Of a stretch of DNA of 64,000 nucleotides, positions 10,001-18,292 are shown piece by piece. The notes beneath the pieces are model-generated. The model did no database searches. It worked only from the letters and a program-made list of their open reading frames with translations, and had not been told where the DNA came from. The stretch spans positions 18,066-82,065 of IMG/VR virus record IMGVR_UViG_3300030002_000005. The stretch is one strand, 5' to 3'. The DNA comes from a virus. Each line of letters opens with the position of its first letter. The first letter of the stretch is position 1. Both the position numbers and the translations under genes were made by a program.

Positions 10001-12150
10001 GCATTTAATGGATCGCTTTCGTCTGTTACGTCAGATTTTGGCGTTATGTCTAGCTTATTATTAATCTCAAACCCGACGTAGTTATCATTTTCGCGTGACG
10101 TATAAAAATCAACGCCATTTAAATTGGCTGATGCGTCCTCGAAATTATATAGTGATGATAATTCATTTTTTGCATATGTTAGAAAAGAACTGATATCCGA
10201 AGCGTATTTATCTGATTGAGTGATCATCATATCAACAACAACAGAATCCTGAATTGAATTTGCTAAATTAATAGCCTCAGAATTACTATACATTTGCGTA
10301 TATAATTCGTTGTTAAGAACAGCATTGCGTACAGTATTAGTCAATACGTTATATCTTTCAATTAGTTTACCATATGTATAGCCAGCATCCCTAGGATTAT
10401 CATATGGTGTCATACTGCCAGTTGAATGACTGGTGGCAAACACTGAATCGGCTGGCGTGAATGGAATCCAAACATTGTCGCCGTTTGTATTTGCATTATC
10501 TTTACTGTGTAATTTTTTTAGCTCTTTCTTATATTTTAAGTAAGTTGCAATATAATCGTCAATAAAGTCTAATTCTGGAAATTTAATACCCATTCTCTCA
10601 CGCAGGTCTATAGGCGACTCTCTTTTATTGTTTTCGATAATCAATGGAAACGAATAGATTACATCTGTATTCTGCTGCTCTCCATTAGTATACGCCTTAT
10701 CAGCTACAAATAAACCCTTATCAATAGTATGTTCATTCTGTGCCTTATTTGCGGTATATCTTAGAGCATCGAAAAATGTGTCAACATCATCTAACAATAT
10801 TTCGAATATATTATATATGGTAGGGTTCATACCCAGAATGTCATATACCATTTTATTTATATTCGTAGTTAAGTCATCGCTAGCTTTATTTTTTGAATTT
10901 GTGGACTTAGCACTTTGGCTACGCAATAAGTTATACATATCAGTAATATCAATACAAACATATTCAACGATTCTATTGCCGTTTCTGCTCATATTGTTAA
11001 TTATTTTAGGCGATTTTATAGTACCTGTAAAAGATAGAGCATCGCCAGAGAATAAAAGATCAAACCTTTTAATAACTTCTGTAGTATAATTCTTCAAAGC
11101 ATTTATCAACATATTGGTAGTGCTGTCAGTTACAGTTGTAAAAACTTGCGTTGGGGTAATAGTTGTAGTTCCAGCCAAAACACCTGTTTCAAATCCTATT
11201 AATAAGGCTGGCTTTGGTGAATTCTTAGTGACATAATTATAGTCCTTATATTTGCTTCTATAGCTGTTAAAGGATGGAATTAGTACCAATTGCTCATTAT
11301 CTGTCTTAGCGGCATCGGTTGTCAGTGTATATATCTCAGGACTACCTACTCTTAAGTATTCGTCTTCTTTGAATGACGAAAGGAATGTAAAGGCTTCTGA
11401 ATTATTTTCAATACCTGTAATTGACTTTGTTAATACGCCACTGTTAACATCATTTTTTATTTTGTTTGGTAAAACCGAATACAAATTCTTAATCTTTTCG
11501 ATAAGATCAAGCGTATTAGTAGGTCTAACACCAACATTGGTGCTAAGCGTTTCGCCTTTACCTATAAATGCTGTATGAGCCGAATATTGAAGCAAGACAT
11601 CGCTTAATGGTGCATAAGTCATAGCTACAAAGTCTGCATCAATAACAAAGTTGCCAGTTTCTGACTGAAACTCACTAGTATATTTAACTAAATGTAATTT
11701 ATATGTAAGAGCCTTTCCATAAAATCCTTTTATGGTCAGCTCAAATGTTGGAGGCGGAAAGTCAAATAATATTCTATATGGTGATTCGGCATTATTAAAG
11801 AATGATAATCCTCGAATGTCAGCAAATTTGATATTCACCTGCGGTATGAAGGACGAATTAATAACAGTTTTTATAGACGTAATACCAAATGCTTCCTGAG
11901 TATTCGGTGTACTTCCGTCATACCAATTTGTGGTAAAGTCAAGGTTCTTATTTCCACCTAGAAAATTGGTTTCAAAATCTGATCCACTTTCTGTCTTCAC
12001 TTTGGCAGAGTTGCCATTAATAGTTATAACAGTTCTATCCTTTGCAGTGGCTGTTAATTTGGCGAAAATATGCATGTCTTGATACTGTGGAGCACCATTA
12101 ATAACATTCTCATTATTTATTTCATTAGGATCGATTAAATTGACAGCCAT
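7075..12150 (-). CDS. Giant baseplate hub protein with C-terminal lytic transglycosylase
   Basis: A 1691-residue virion protein. Near residue 1330 is LILGVEHNISENHMTTSF, a pattern typical of tail hub proteins of the gp27/late-control-D type. The C-terminal region (about 1480-1680) looks like an SLT-type lytic transglycosylase: NANIIAAEEYKESGY holds the probable catalytic Glu, followed by AAMGMSQF, the conserved G-x-x-Q segment. It would then combine the roles of T4 gp27 and the gp5 lysozyme, cutting peptidoglycan as the tail contracts. The N-terminal 200 residues carry a beta-rich structural domain (PPPTFELTIKGFYGK). It is transcribed from its own late box, opposite to the flanking head genes. 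No other cell-wall lytic enzyme is seen in the window. Confidence 0.82.
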   Translation of the reverse strand: MAVNLIDPNEINNENVINGAPQYQDMHIFAKLTATAKDRTVITINGNSAKVKTESGSDFETNFLGGNKNLDFTTNWYDGSTPNTQEAFGITSIKTVINSSFIPQVNIKFADIRGLSFFNNAESPYRILFDFPPPTFELTIKGFYGKALTYKLHLVKYTSEFQSETGNFVIDADFVAMTYAPLSDVLLQYSAHTAFIGKGETLSTNVGVRPTNTLDLIEKIKNLYSVLPNKIKNDVNSGVLTKSITGIENNSEAFTFLSSFKEDEYLRVGSPEIYTLTTDAAKTDNEQLVLIPSFNSYRSKYKDYNYVTKNSPKPALLIGFETGVLAGTTTITPTQVFTTVTDSTTNMLINALKNYTTEVIKRFDLLFSGDALSFTGTIKSPKIINNMSRNGNRIVEYVCIDITDMYNLLRSQSAKSTNSKNKASDDLTTNINKMVYDILGMNPTIYNIFEILLDDVDTFFDALRYTANKAQNEHTIDKGLFVADKAYTNGEQQNTDVIYSFPLIIENNKRESPIDLRERMGIKFPELDFIDDYIATYLKYKKELKKLHSKDNANTNGDNVWIPFTPADSVFATSHSTGSMTPYDNPRDAGYTYGKLIERYNVLTNTVRNAVLNNELYTQMYSNSEAINLANSIQDSVVVDMMITQSDKYASDISSFLTYAKNELSSLYNFEDASANLNGVDFYTSRENDNYVGFEINNKLDITPKSDVTDESDPLNAAIKKMRPPVWAFIDTDYYGKKYFYSKENVLVIKDTNNTPDMPFTATKFLCGHGDATSHTIDQLFNSGNILYDSLVDKVTAFELKNAGDFIDIWSTFLGAHAKTLFDTYGMTTLNDPEMLSLFYLSSFGNTCSMFNKAPNYLNESTFSFASIVEMPEFMPAYIGAILRVSSSSFKVDAMKELFSNIANVHLFADMHDCNKYLSKNDKAAFIAQYNDFMASRFPQLRLAMANMYTVALNRDVLNRTKYYEEAITSAGIDKLMMNRIYLINYNEITFKMTPDNDKYTSLATIVTSPASNKAVGDFFTTFFKKLGSELRFRKKAIVDDDNAFKSMSQDKDVINQMYYSFKNINDKWISGTSPTIIGYPFNLSGNRLIDMFAFVDRSMNPIGDTMINPEMLVNLFESDETSIFTVLSTLLSVNGFEFFPIQNFMTVKGSENWKDCFRINTGTIINTSPMYVCMYVGGSSNYLSNSNNNYFNDGIENLDKESQVFNDKAFIFESAGENLNQMNNKNVDWSNVNAFKIKFGAQNQSMFKDIKIDSKEFPETNESLQILSRLAGDNSKQAPTPKGQNLFNLYENRAYKATVTGLGNAMIQPTQYFQLENVPMYNGVYLILGVEHNISENHMTTSFNGTKILKYPIPRVIESSVAFGYGGSSSHVSNNDDNTVAEIKTPIGDMGRVKSMYEHKIGGAFVKLTSKGEDFIKSVCASYHHNELFSKTAYYNGIQRTWVATPSYTHRTMDANGNVLSETPNVVMTNSNYAEAIISMINYYSAKYNLNANIIAAEEYKESGYRTANYSYNKDRTVAAMGMSQFITETAIRAILKSSEFTSTEKNSLLKGMSTNDTAMLLSPFKSNSEIKYERNIMKSDTNLPIFMQNVFDNPEIMIKAHCSLIESIERQCNGLASSSIFCYYHGSHYAKNYAATIERARMNGISEADISTGVKYVYGIFDTLNKSFYAANILKMDELALDDHSTHLA

Positions 12151-12163
12151 TGTATAAGTTTAA

Positions 12164-12171
12164 AATAAATA
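12164..12171 (-). promoter_or_regulatory. Late promoter box for hub gene
   Basis: TATTTATT on the minus strand, 13 nt before the hub ATG. It is divergent from the late box at 12211 that serves the prohead protease. Confidence 0.5.
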
Positions 12172-12210
12172 GTTAATAAACAAAAATACTACTTTATATT
12201 TAATCTCAAC

Positions 12211-12218
12211 TATTTATA
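12211..12218 (+). promoter_or_regulatory. Late promoter box
   Basis: TATTTATA, 18 nt before the prohead protease ATG. Confidence 0.6.
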
Positions 12219-12236
12219 TAGAAAATAACACATTAG

Positions 12237-12917
12237 ATGAGCAATATATTAAAAAAAGGCGAGTGTGGATTCGGGATATTGATTGAATCTGATTCAGGCT
12301 ACATATCAGCAGAACTAAATCAAGAACTCATTACGGAAAGTTTTCAGTTTAAAGAAAATGAACCAGTGATGATTACGTGTATTTTGCAGAAATGGGGTGT
12401 AAAAAATAAGAACGGTAGAATATATTCCAAGGAAGTGTTATTGCCGCAAATTTTGGAATACCAAAAGCTGGTAGATAACAATCAGGCTATGGGCGAAACA
12501 GACCATCCAGATAGTTCTGTTATATCATTACAAAACATATCACATATGATCACAAAGATGTGGTGGGGCACTGATGATAACGAAAATACTTTATATGGTA
12601 AGCTAAAATTGATCGTCAGCCCAGGTTTCATAAGAAGTGGCGTTGTATCTGTTATAGGCGATAAGATACTTTTATACATTATGAATAAGATCAAATTAGG
12701 GATTTCTTCTAGAGGCGTTGGAACATTAAAAGAGATCAGAGGCGAGAATTATGTGCAAGACGATTTCGAGCTAATTAGCTTTGACTTAGTTAGTTCACCT
12801 AGTACGCCTGGGGCCTTTTTGTTTCCAGATAACGGTGAAAAACCAATTGTTGCAACTAAAAAGCTGAGTGAGAGCGAGGATAAGATGTTAAATGCACTCG
12901 ATAAATTTTTACTATAA
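12237..12917 (+). CDS. Prohead core protease (gp21-like)
   Basis: Serine protease that cleaves scaffold and capsid proteins during head maturation. The 226-residue length and motifs fit the T4 gp21 (U35) family: NKNGRIYSKEVL near the N terminus, the probable catalytic His in GETDHPDSS (about residue 90), and the probable catalytic Ser in GISSRGVG (157-158). The closing strand is ISFDLVSSPSTPGAF. It precedes the scaffold and major capsid genes exactly as in T4 (21-22-23). It starts 18 nt after a late box. Confidence 0.93.
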   Translation: MSNILKKGECGFGILIESDSGYISAELNQELITESFQFKENEPVMITCILQKWGVKNKNGRIYSKEVLLPQILEYQKLVDNNQAMGETDHPDSSVISLQNISHMITKMWWGTDDNENTLYGKLKLIVSPGFIRSGVVSVIGDKILLYIMNKIKLGISSRGVGTLKEIRGENYVQDDFELISFDLVSSPSTPGAFLFPDNGEKPIVATKKLSESEDKMLNALDKFLL

Positions 12918-12962
12918 ATAAATTATTTTATTAAAAATATATACTTTTTTACAAATGAAATG

Positions 12963-12970
12963 TATTTATT
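12963..12970 (+). promoter_or_regulatory. Late promoter box, variant
   Basis: TATTTATT in the protease-scaffold gap, 32 nt before the scaffold ATG. Confidence 0.45.
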
Positions 12971-13002
12971 AGTAAAATATTAAATTAATTACGATTATTA
13001 AT

Positions 13003-14346
13003 ATGGAAAAGAATAAATTAAAAGAAGCCTTAATAGAGTACAACCAATTGAAAGAAGCTGCTACGGCAAGAGCTAAAAATTTGTTGGCTGAAGAATACCC
13101 TGCTAAGATCAGCGAATTGATCAAGGAAGAATTTAAGAAAAATAAAAAATCAACAGAAGAATCCGACAAGGATGATGTTGACAAAAATAAAGAGTCCGAA
13201 GAATCGGACGATAAAAAAAACAAAGATTCTGTTATGAAAACCAAAGAGACCGAGAAAAAAGTTAAAGGTAAAGACATCCCAGCAAAGGATGTAATCAAAG
13301 AAGAATTTGATCAAACAGAAGGTGACGCAAATGCTGGTGGCATGTCTCTGACAATGGAAGACATTGAAAGGGAATTATCAGAATTTGATAACATGAGCGA
13401 CACAGGCGAAGAAGCTCCAGATGGCGGAATTGAAGGCAATGAACCAGAAGGTGAAGAAGCAGGTGAAAAAGCCGCAGGCGAAGAAGTTGGCGACGACGAA
13501 AGTGTTGGAAACGAATTAATCGAATTAAGAAATAAATTGGATAGCATTATAGCTGCAATGGGTCTTGAAGGTACTGAACCAGAAACTGATGTCACAGGTG
13601 ACACAGAAGCAGGTGCAGAAACATCATTTGACGATTCAACAGAAGCAGGTGCGGAAGAAGGTCTTGATTCTGTATATGAAATCGAACTTCCATCTGACGA
13701 CGAAATCGACAGTGCATTACAGGAAGAAGAATTTTCAAATGAACCCGAAGTTGATGAATCTCATGGTTTGTCTTATACTGCTAGACGTAACAACACTGGC
13801 AGACATACCCCAAACAATGAATATCTTAGCGCAGGCGAAAAGGATCAGTCTCCAGCCTTTATGCAAGAGTCTAAAAAGAAAGTAGCTGGACTTATCAACG
13901 AAAACAAAGCAGTAACCAAGAAATTGAATGCTACTATTAAGTTGAACGAAGAAGCTACGGCAATTATCGACAAATACAAAACTGCCTTGGGAAAATACAG
14001 AACTCAGTTAAAAGAAATGGCTGTATTTAATACCAACCTTGCACATGTTAACAATATCTTGATAAATGAAGAATTAGCATTGACTCAACAAGAAAAATTA
14101 AAAGTTATTAATGAATTCAAAAACATTAATGATATCACCGAATCACAGAATAAGTACAAATCCGTTATTTCAGAAATGAAAAAAGGAAAGAAACCTATCA
14201 CTGAAAGTCTTGAAGCGAAAGTATCAGCCTCTATACAGCCGTCTTCAAAACAAAAATTAGATGAAGTGAGCGAAAAAACTACTTACATCAATAACGAGCA
14301 CATGAGAAGAATGCAGAAGGTTATTGACTACGTTGAAAAAAGATAA
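13003..14346 (+). CDS. Scaffolding / prohead core protein (gp22-like)
   Basis: Major internal scaffold expected to direct capsid assembly and then be degraded by the neighbouring protease. Evidence is position (between gp21-like protease and gp23-like capsid protein) and composition: 447 residues, strongly acidic, with a helical start (MEKNKLKEALIEYNQLKEA). A long Glu/Asp/Gly low-complexity stretch spans about residues 105-250, followed by a coiled-coil C-terminal third. T4 gp22 is 269 aa, so this one is longer, mainly through the acidic middle. Sequence alone would not identify it; context carries the call. Confidence 0.75.
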   Translation: MEKNKLKEALIEYNQLKEAATARAKNLLAEEYPAKISELIKEEFKKNKKSTEESDKDDVDKNKESEESDDKKNKDSVMKTKETEKKVKGKDIPAKDVIKEEFDQTEGDANAGGMSLTMEDIERELSEFDNMSDTGEEAPDGGIEGNEPEGEEAGEKAAGEEVGDDESVGNELIELRNKLDSIIAAMGLEGTEPETDVTGDTEAGAETSFDDSTEAGAEEGLDSVYEIELPSDDEIDSALQEEEFSNEPEVDESHGLSYTARRNNTGRHTPNNEYLSAGEKDQSPAFMQESKKKVAGLINENKAVTKKLNATIKLNEEATAIIDKYKTALGKYRTQLKEMAVFNTNLAHVNNILINEELALTQQEKLKVINEFKNINDITESQNKYKSVISEMKKGKKPITESLEAKVSASIQPSSKQKLDEVSEKTTYINNEHMRRMQKVIDYVEKR

Positions 14347-14389
14347 TTTAGGCAAACATAAGAAATAAAGAATAAAAATTAAAAAAACT

Positions 14390-16033
14390 ATGGGATTTTT
14401 AACAGAAAGTAACGAAGTAGGAAACATTGGTCTTAAACAACTTCGTGAACAAAGAGAAATAACTACAAACCGTTGGGAAAAAATCGGTTTGCTTAAAGGT
14501 CTTGACGGACATGTAAAAGAAAACTGCGCACAGCTTTTCGAAAACCAGTTATCTTATATGATCAATGAATCAACCGATTCAGCATCATCAGGTCAGTTTG
14601 AGACTGTTGCGTTCCCTGTAATTCGTAGGGTATTCGCAAAATTGCTTGCCAACGATATCGTTAGTGTTCAGGCGTTGAATTTACCTATCGGTAAATTGTA
14701 TTACATCAACCCTAAAACTAGTACTGCTCCTCATACGGCCCCTCGTGGTGCTTATGGAAATGCTGCTGACAATCAACCAGATGCTGGTACTCAGTACGAA
14801 TCACGTTCATTGTATGATGCATTCTATGCTCAGAGCTACAACGACGAAGGAACTTCATTGTTCGACAACTCTAAAGGGGAAATTACCACTAACACAGGTA
14901 CAACTGTTTCAACATATGTTGTTGGTGACAAGTATGTAAGTGTAAAATTCAGTGGTTTCACTGCAACAGAACAAGGTAAATTGATCGGGCCTAAGGGTGC
15001 TGCTCAGGATACTGAATCATTCCTTGCAGGTTTGAAAATCACTTCCAACACAGCCTTCAATGCACCAGCTGCTTTTGCAACTGAAAGCATTCTTGCTGGA
15101 GCAACTCTTCCTTTCAATGTTAAGGTTCAGAAATACGGACAAGCAATTGTCAATACAGCTGGCGTTATTGAATTGATCGTTGACCTAACATACCCAGGCG
15201 CAGATGGTTACCAACCATTATCAGCTGCAACTTCTGGCGTAACTTTCAACTATACTTACAGAACATACAGCGATCTTGAAGAAGATTCTCACATGGCTGA
15301 GGTAACTTTCGTTCTTGATCAGGTAACTGTTTCTGTTGAAACTCGTAAAATGAGATCACAGTGGACTCCAGAACTTGCACAGGACGTTAGCGCATTCCAC
15401 AACATCGATGCAGAAGCTGAATTGACTGCTTTATTGTCAGAACAAATGGCAGCTGAAATCGACAGAGAAATCTTACGTGACTTACGTAGAGGTGCAGCTT
15501 GGACAGCACGTTGGGACTATAACGGTCTTAGACGTCAGACTACTGCCTACATGGGTACACAGAAAGACTGGAATCAGACCTTGTTAACCAAGATCAACCA
15601 GATCAGTGCTCAGATTCACAAATCTACCCTTCGTGGTGGCGCATCTTGGATCGTTGTTTCTCCAGAAGTTAGTGCCGTAATGGATGACTTAGAGTATTTC
15701 CACGTGTCTAATGCAGACCCAGAACAGGATAAATATAACATGGGTATCGAAAAAGTAGGTACATTATCAGCACGTTACCTTGTGTATCGTGACCCATATG
15801 CACCAGCAAACACGATCCTTATCGGTCACAAAGGAACAAGTATCCTAGAAACCGGTTACATTTATGCTCCCTACGTTCCCATGCAGTTAACACCTGTAAT
15901 GTATAACCCTTTTGATTTCACACCAATACGTGGTATCATCACTCGTTATGCTAAGAAAATGGTTCTTAACCGTTACTTCGGTAGAATCTTCTGCGATGGT
16001 CTACAGACATTCGGAATCGGCGATTTAAACTAG
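14390..16033 (+). CDS. Major capsid protein (gp23-like)
   Basis: Main shell protein of the head, HK97 fold. The 547-residue chain has the gp23-type N-terminal region (LFENQLSYMINEST) and the conserved FPVIRRVFAKLLANDIVSVQ. The C-terminal half includes MRSQWTPELAQDVSAFH and IVVSPEVSAVMDDLEYF. T4 gp23 is 521 aa and its N-terminal about 65 residues are removed by the protease; a similar processing event is likely here. No promoter box is seen in the 43-nt gap after the scaffold gene, so it probably relies on the upstream late promoters. A terminator follows. Confidence 0.96.
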   Translation: MGFLTESNEVGNIGLKQLREQREITTNRWEKIGLLKGLDGHVKENCAQLFENQLSYMINESTDSASSGQFETVAFPVIRRVFAKLLANDIVSVQALNLPIGKLYYINPKTSTAPHTAPRGAYGNAADNQPDAGTQYESRSLYDAFYAQSYNDEGTSLFDNSKGEITTNTGTTVSTYVVGDKYVSVKFSGFTATEQGKLIGPKGAAQDTESFLAGLKITSNTAFNAPAAFATESILAGATLPFNVKVQKYGQAIVNTAGVIELIVDLTYPGADGYQPLSAATSGVTFNYTYRTYSDLEEDSHMAEVTFVLDQVTVSVETRKMRSQWTPELAQDVSAFHNIDAEAELTALLSEQMAAEIDREILRDLRRGAAWTARWDYNGLRRQTTAYMGTQKDWNQTLLTKINQISAQIHKSTLRGGASWIVVSPEVSAVMDDLEYFHVSNADPEQDKYNMGIEKVGTLSARYLVYRDPYAPANTILIGHKGTSILETGYIYAPYVPMQLTPVMYNPFDFTPIRGIITRYAKKMVLNRYFGRIFCDGLQTFGIGDLN

Positions 16034-16050
16034 TCGTAAATATATTTAAA

Positions 16051-16080
16051 AAAGGACTTGCATTTGTGAGTCCTTTTTTT
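16051..16080 (+). terminator. Terminator of the capsid gene unit
   Basis: AAAGGACT / AGTCCTTT stem with a 10-nt loop, followed by a T-run. The loop also contains the -33 box of the following promoter. Confidence 0.85.
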
Positions 16081-16088
16081 TATCTTTG
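16058..16088 (+). promoter_or_regulatory. Host-type promoter (Bacteroidota consensus)
   Basis: TTG at 16058-16060 (context CTTGCA), a 20-bp spacer, then TATCTTTG at 16081-16088. This matches the Bacteroidota TTG / TAnnTTTG pattern and lies 32 nt before the ATG at 16121. Confidence 0.7.
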
Positions 16089-16120
16089 CATCGCATTAGT
16101 AAATAAGATGCGTGAAAAAT

Positions 16121-16483
16121 ATGAAAGAATTAATTAAATTAATAATCGAAAATCTGGATGACAGCTTATTAAAGCCTAAATACAGAAAAATGCCATTCAG
16201 AAACAAATATACAGGTCACTGTTATGTTGCAACTGAAACGTTATATCATTTATTAGATGATGACGAAAAGGAAATTTATTGTCCATCAATATTAAAAATA
16301 AATAACGATACTCACTGGTTTTTAAAAAATAAACTTGATGGCACAATCATAGATATTACAAAAAATCAATATGATTTTGATATCAATTATAATGAGTCAA
16401 GATATTCAGCATTTTTAACAAAAGCACCCTCAAAAAGATCACAAACGCTAATACATAGAATATATGAGGAATCTGGTTTATAA
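16121..16483 (+). CDS. Small protein with Cys-His-Asp pattern
   Basis: A 120-residue protein. A GTG nine bases upstream (16112) is also possible, but ATG at 16121 is preferred. The order of conserved-looking residues is Cys in GHCYVATE, His in DTHWFLK, and Asp in TIIDITKNQYD, ending with KAPSKRSQTLIHR. This Cys-His-Asp order is compatible with a papain/transglutaminase-like fold, but that is inference; similar small phage proteins are usually annotated hypothetical. It has a host-type promoter of its own after the capsid terminator and overlaps the start of the homing endonuclease gene, so the two may have arrived as one cassette. Confidence 0.75.
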   Translation: MKELIKLIIENLDDSLLKPKYRKMPFRNKYTGHCYVATETLYHLLDDDEKEIYCPSILKINNDTHWFLKNKLDGTIIDITKNQYDFDINYNESRYSAFLTKAPSKRSQTLIHRIYEESGL

Positions 16484-17960
16484 TAAAACTATAATCCTAT
16501 TTCTAAGCATCGATGATATGATCACGATGAACAGAGGGGATTTAAAAAAAATTAAAGAAAATTATTTAACATCTTATGAAAACTGTATAATTTATAATTA
16601 TCATGATTTAAAACATCATAAAAACATCATAAAAGATAAGATAAATAAGTTGAATTTTAGAGATCAAATAAGAATTAATGCTAGAGAATGTAAAATACGA
16701 CACATTGAAAATACTGTAAAAAATGATTTTTTAAATGTAAATCACATACAAGGAACTGATAAGTCTCAAATTTTTTACGGTGCTTATAAAAATGAGGAGC
16801 TGATTGCTGTCATGACTTTCGATAATAAATCAAAAATGAACGGCAAACAAAATGATAATGAATTTGATTTGTCAAGATTTTCGATAAGTTTAGGACATAT
16901 TGTCGTTGGAGTTTTTTCTAAGATTTTAAAACAATTCATAAACGATTATAAGCCATTAAAAATAACATCATACGCCGATCTAAATTATACAAATAAAGAT
17001 AAAAATATATATGATTCAAATAATTTTTATCTGAATAAAGTTATTCAACCAGATTACAAGATTTTATTAAAAAGTTCAAATATTTTATATCATAAATTTA
17101 CTTACGGCACTAAATTTTTTAGAAACAATGAAATTAGCGACATACAAAAAAGTATGATAAGGGATGATTCTAAAAGGGTGTGGAACTGTGGTAAATTACG
17201 ATACGTTATCAGATTGAATGAGAATAATATGGTTATTTTTGGTTATATATATAAAATAACTAATGCATTAAACGGTAAAATCTATATAGGTCAAACAACT
17301 CGAACACTTAATAAAAGAATATGGGAGTATAAAAGTGCATATAATAAAGGTGCATTTTATAATCAATATTTATTAAACTCATTTAATAAATATGGCTGGG
17401 ATGCATTTGAATTCACCATGATTGATAGTGCCACAAATATAACCGAACTAAATGAAAAAGAAATCTATTACATTTCGAAATATAAATCAAATGATCGAAA
17501 ATTTGGATATAACATAGAATCTGGCGGATGTAATTCAATTCCATCTACAGAAACTCTTGAGAAAATGTCAAGATCACATTTAGGAATTAAGCAAAGCACT
17601 GAATGGATAAATAAGCGAATATCTCTTGCTGGGTCTGATAACGCAAAAAAATACGGCAAAGCAAAGACAGATGATGAAAAAACAGAATTGAGCATAAATT
17701 CTCCAAAATTCTGGCTCGGTAAAGAAAGAGATCAGACCACAAAGGATAAAATAAGTCAAACTAAATTAAAAAATGGTATATCTGATAAACAGAAGGAAGT
17801 ATTATGTAAAACAGTTTACAAAAGAAATCTAAATAACATCATAATAAATACATATGAGTCCACATTAATAGCTTCTAAGTCTGAGGGTGTTAATCAGTCT
17901 ACAATATCAAGATGGTGTAAAGATAATAAAACAATGAATGGCTTTAAATGGTCATATTGA
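16464..17960 (+). CDS. GIY-YIG homing endonuclease with an extra N-terminal domain
   Basis: Mobile endonuclease inserted between the capsid and neck genes. Residues about 60-235 form a domain seen in other phage homing enzymes (NHIQGTDKSQIFYGAYKN, then LSRFSISLGHIVVGVFSKIL and ITSYADLNY). A GIY-YIG nuclease follows (FGYIYKITNALNGKIYIGQ, residue about 255, with Arg in LNKRIWEY and Glu in LNEKEIYYI). After it come NUMOD3-like repeats (SRSHLGIKQS, WLGKERDQTTKDKIS) and a C-terminal DNA-binding helix-turn-helix (SEGVNQSTISRWCKDN). The start at 16464 overlaps the previous gene by 20 nt; an in-frame ATG at 16518 would avoid this and drop a hydrophobic stretch. Lower G+C than the neighbouring capsid gene supports transfer. 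Confidence 0.88.
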   Translation: MRNLVYNKTIILFLSIDDMITMNRGDLKKIKENYLTSYENCIIYNYHDLKHHKNIIKDKINKLNFRDQIRINARECKIRHIENTVKNDFLNVNHIQGTDKSQIFYGAYKNEELIAVMTFDNKSKMNGKQNDNEFDLSRFSISLGHIVVGVFSKILKQFINDYKPLKITSYADLNYTNKDKNIYDSNNFYLNKVIQPDYKILLKSSNILYHKFTYGTKFFRNNEISDIQKSMIRDDSKRVWNCGKLRYVIRLNENNMVIFGYIYKITNALNGKIYIGQTTRTLNKRIWEYKSAYNKGAFYNQYLLNSFNKYGWDAFEFTMIDSATNITELNEKEIYYISKYKSNDRKFGYNIESGGCNSIPSTETLEKMSRSHLGIKQSTEWINKRISLAGSDNAKKYGKAKTDDEKTELSINSPKFWLGKERDQTTKDKISQTKLKNGISDKQKEVLCKTVYKRNLNNIIINTYESTLIASKSEGVNQSTISRWCKDNKTMNGFKWSY

Positions 17961-17975
17961 TCACCATTTAAAGCC
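17940..17975. terminator. Hairpin between convergent genes
   Basis: Perfect 13-bp inverted repeat GGCTTTAAATGGT / ACCATTTAAAGCC with a 10-nt loop. It overlaps the stop codon of the endonuclease and lies 5 nt beyond the stop of the leftward gene. Only short T-runs follow, so it is a probable rather than classical terminator. Confidence 0.65.
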
Positions 17976-17980
17976 ATTTA

Positions 17981-18289
17981 CTAATCTATTTCGCCTATAG
18001 TATTTTCGGCATCGTCAACCACTTCAATCAGTTTTATGCTTTCGAACTGATTAGCGATATAATTTATATTGTCAACGACTGCCGCCATCTTTATATGGAC
18101 GTTATACAGAATTTCTGAGATTATCTCAAATGTCTCATTTGAATACTTAACCTCATTTCTGGTTATCGGAATCCATAGAAGATTCTTTTCTTTGTATTCG
18201 CCAGTAAAGATAAGAGTATTTGTAAGCCCATCATAAGTTACGGCTATGCGCAAGTTAGGCTTGTTTTCGATTTTTACATACCATTTCAT
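17981..18289 (-). CDS. Hypothetical protein
   Basis: 102 residues, beta-strand-rich N-terminal half and acidic C terminus (VVDDAENTIGEID), no membrane segment and no recognised family. It begins 3 nt after the helicase stop and is the last gene of the leftward helicase operon. Confidence 0.75.
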   Translation of the reverse strand: MKWYVKIENKPNLRIAVTYDGLTNTLIFTGEYKEKNLLWIPITRNEVKYSNETFEIISEILYNVHIKMAAVVDNINYIANQFESIKLIEVVDDAENTIGEID

Positions 18290-18292
18290 ATT

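Noticed and set aside
10778-11089. Hydrophobic rightward frames inside the hub gene
   Set aside because: Antisense shadows; the hub frame shows coherent domains across the region.
13565-13885. Rightward open frame inside the scaffold gene
   Set aside because: Shadow frame produced by the Glu/Asp/Gly low-complexity region.
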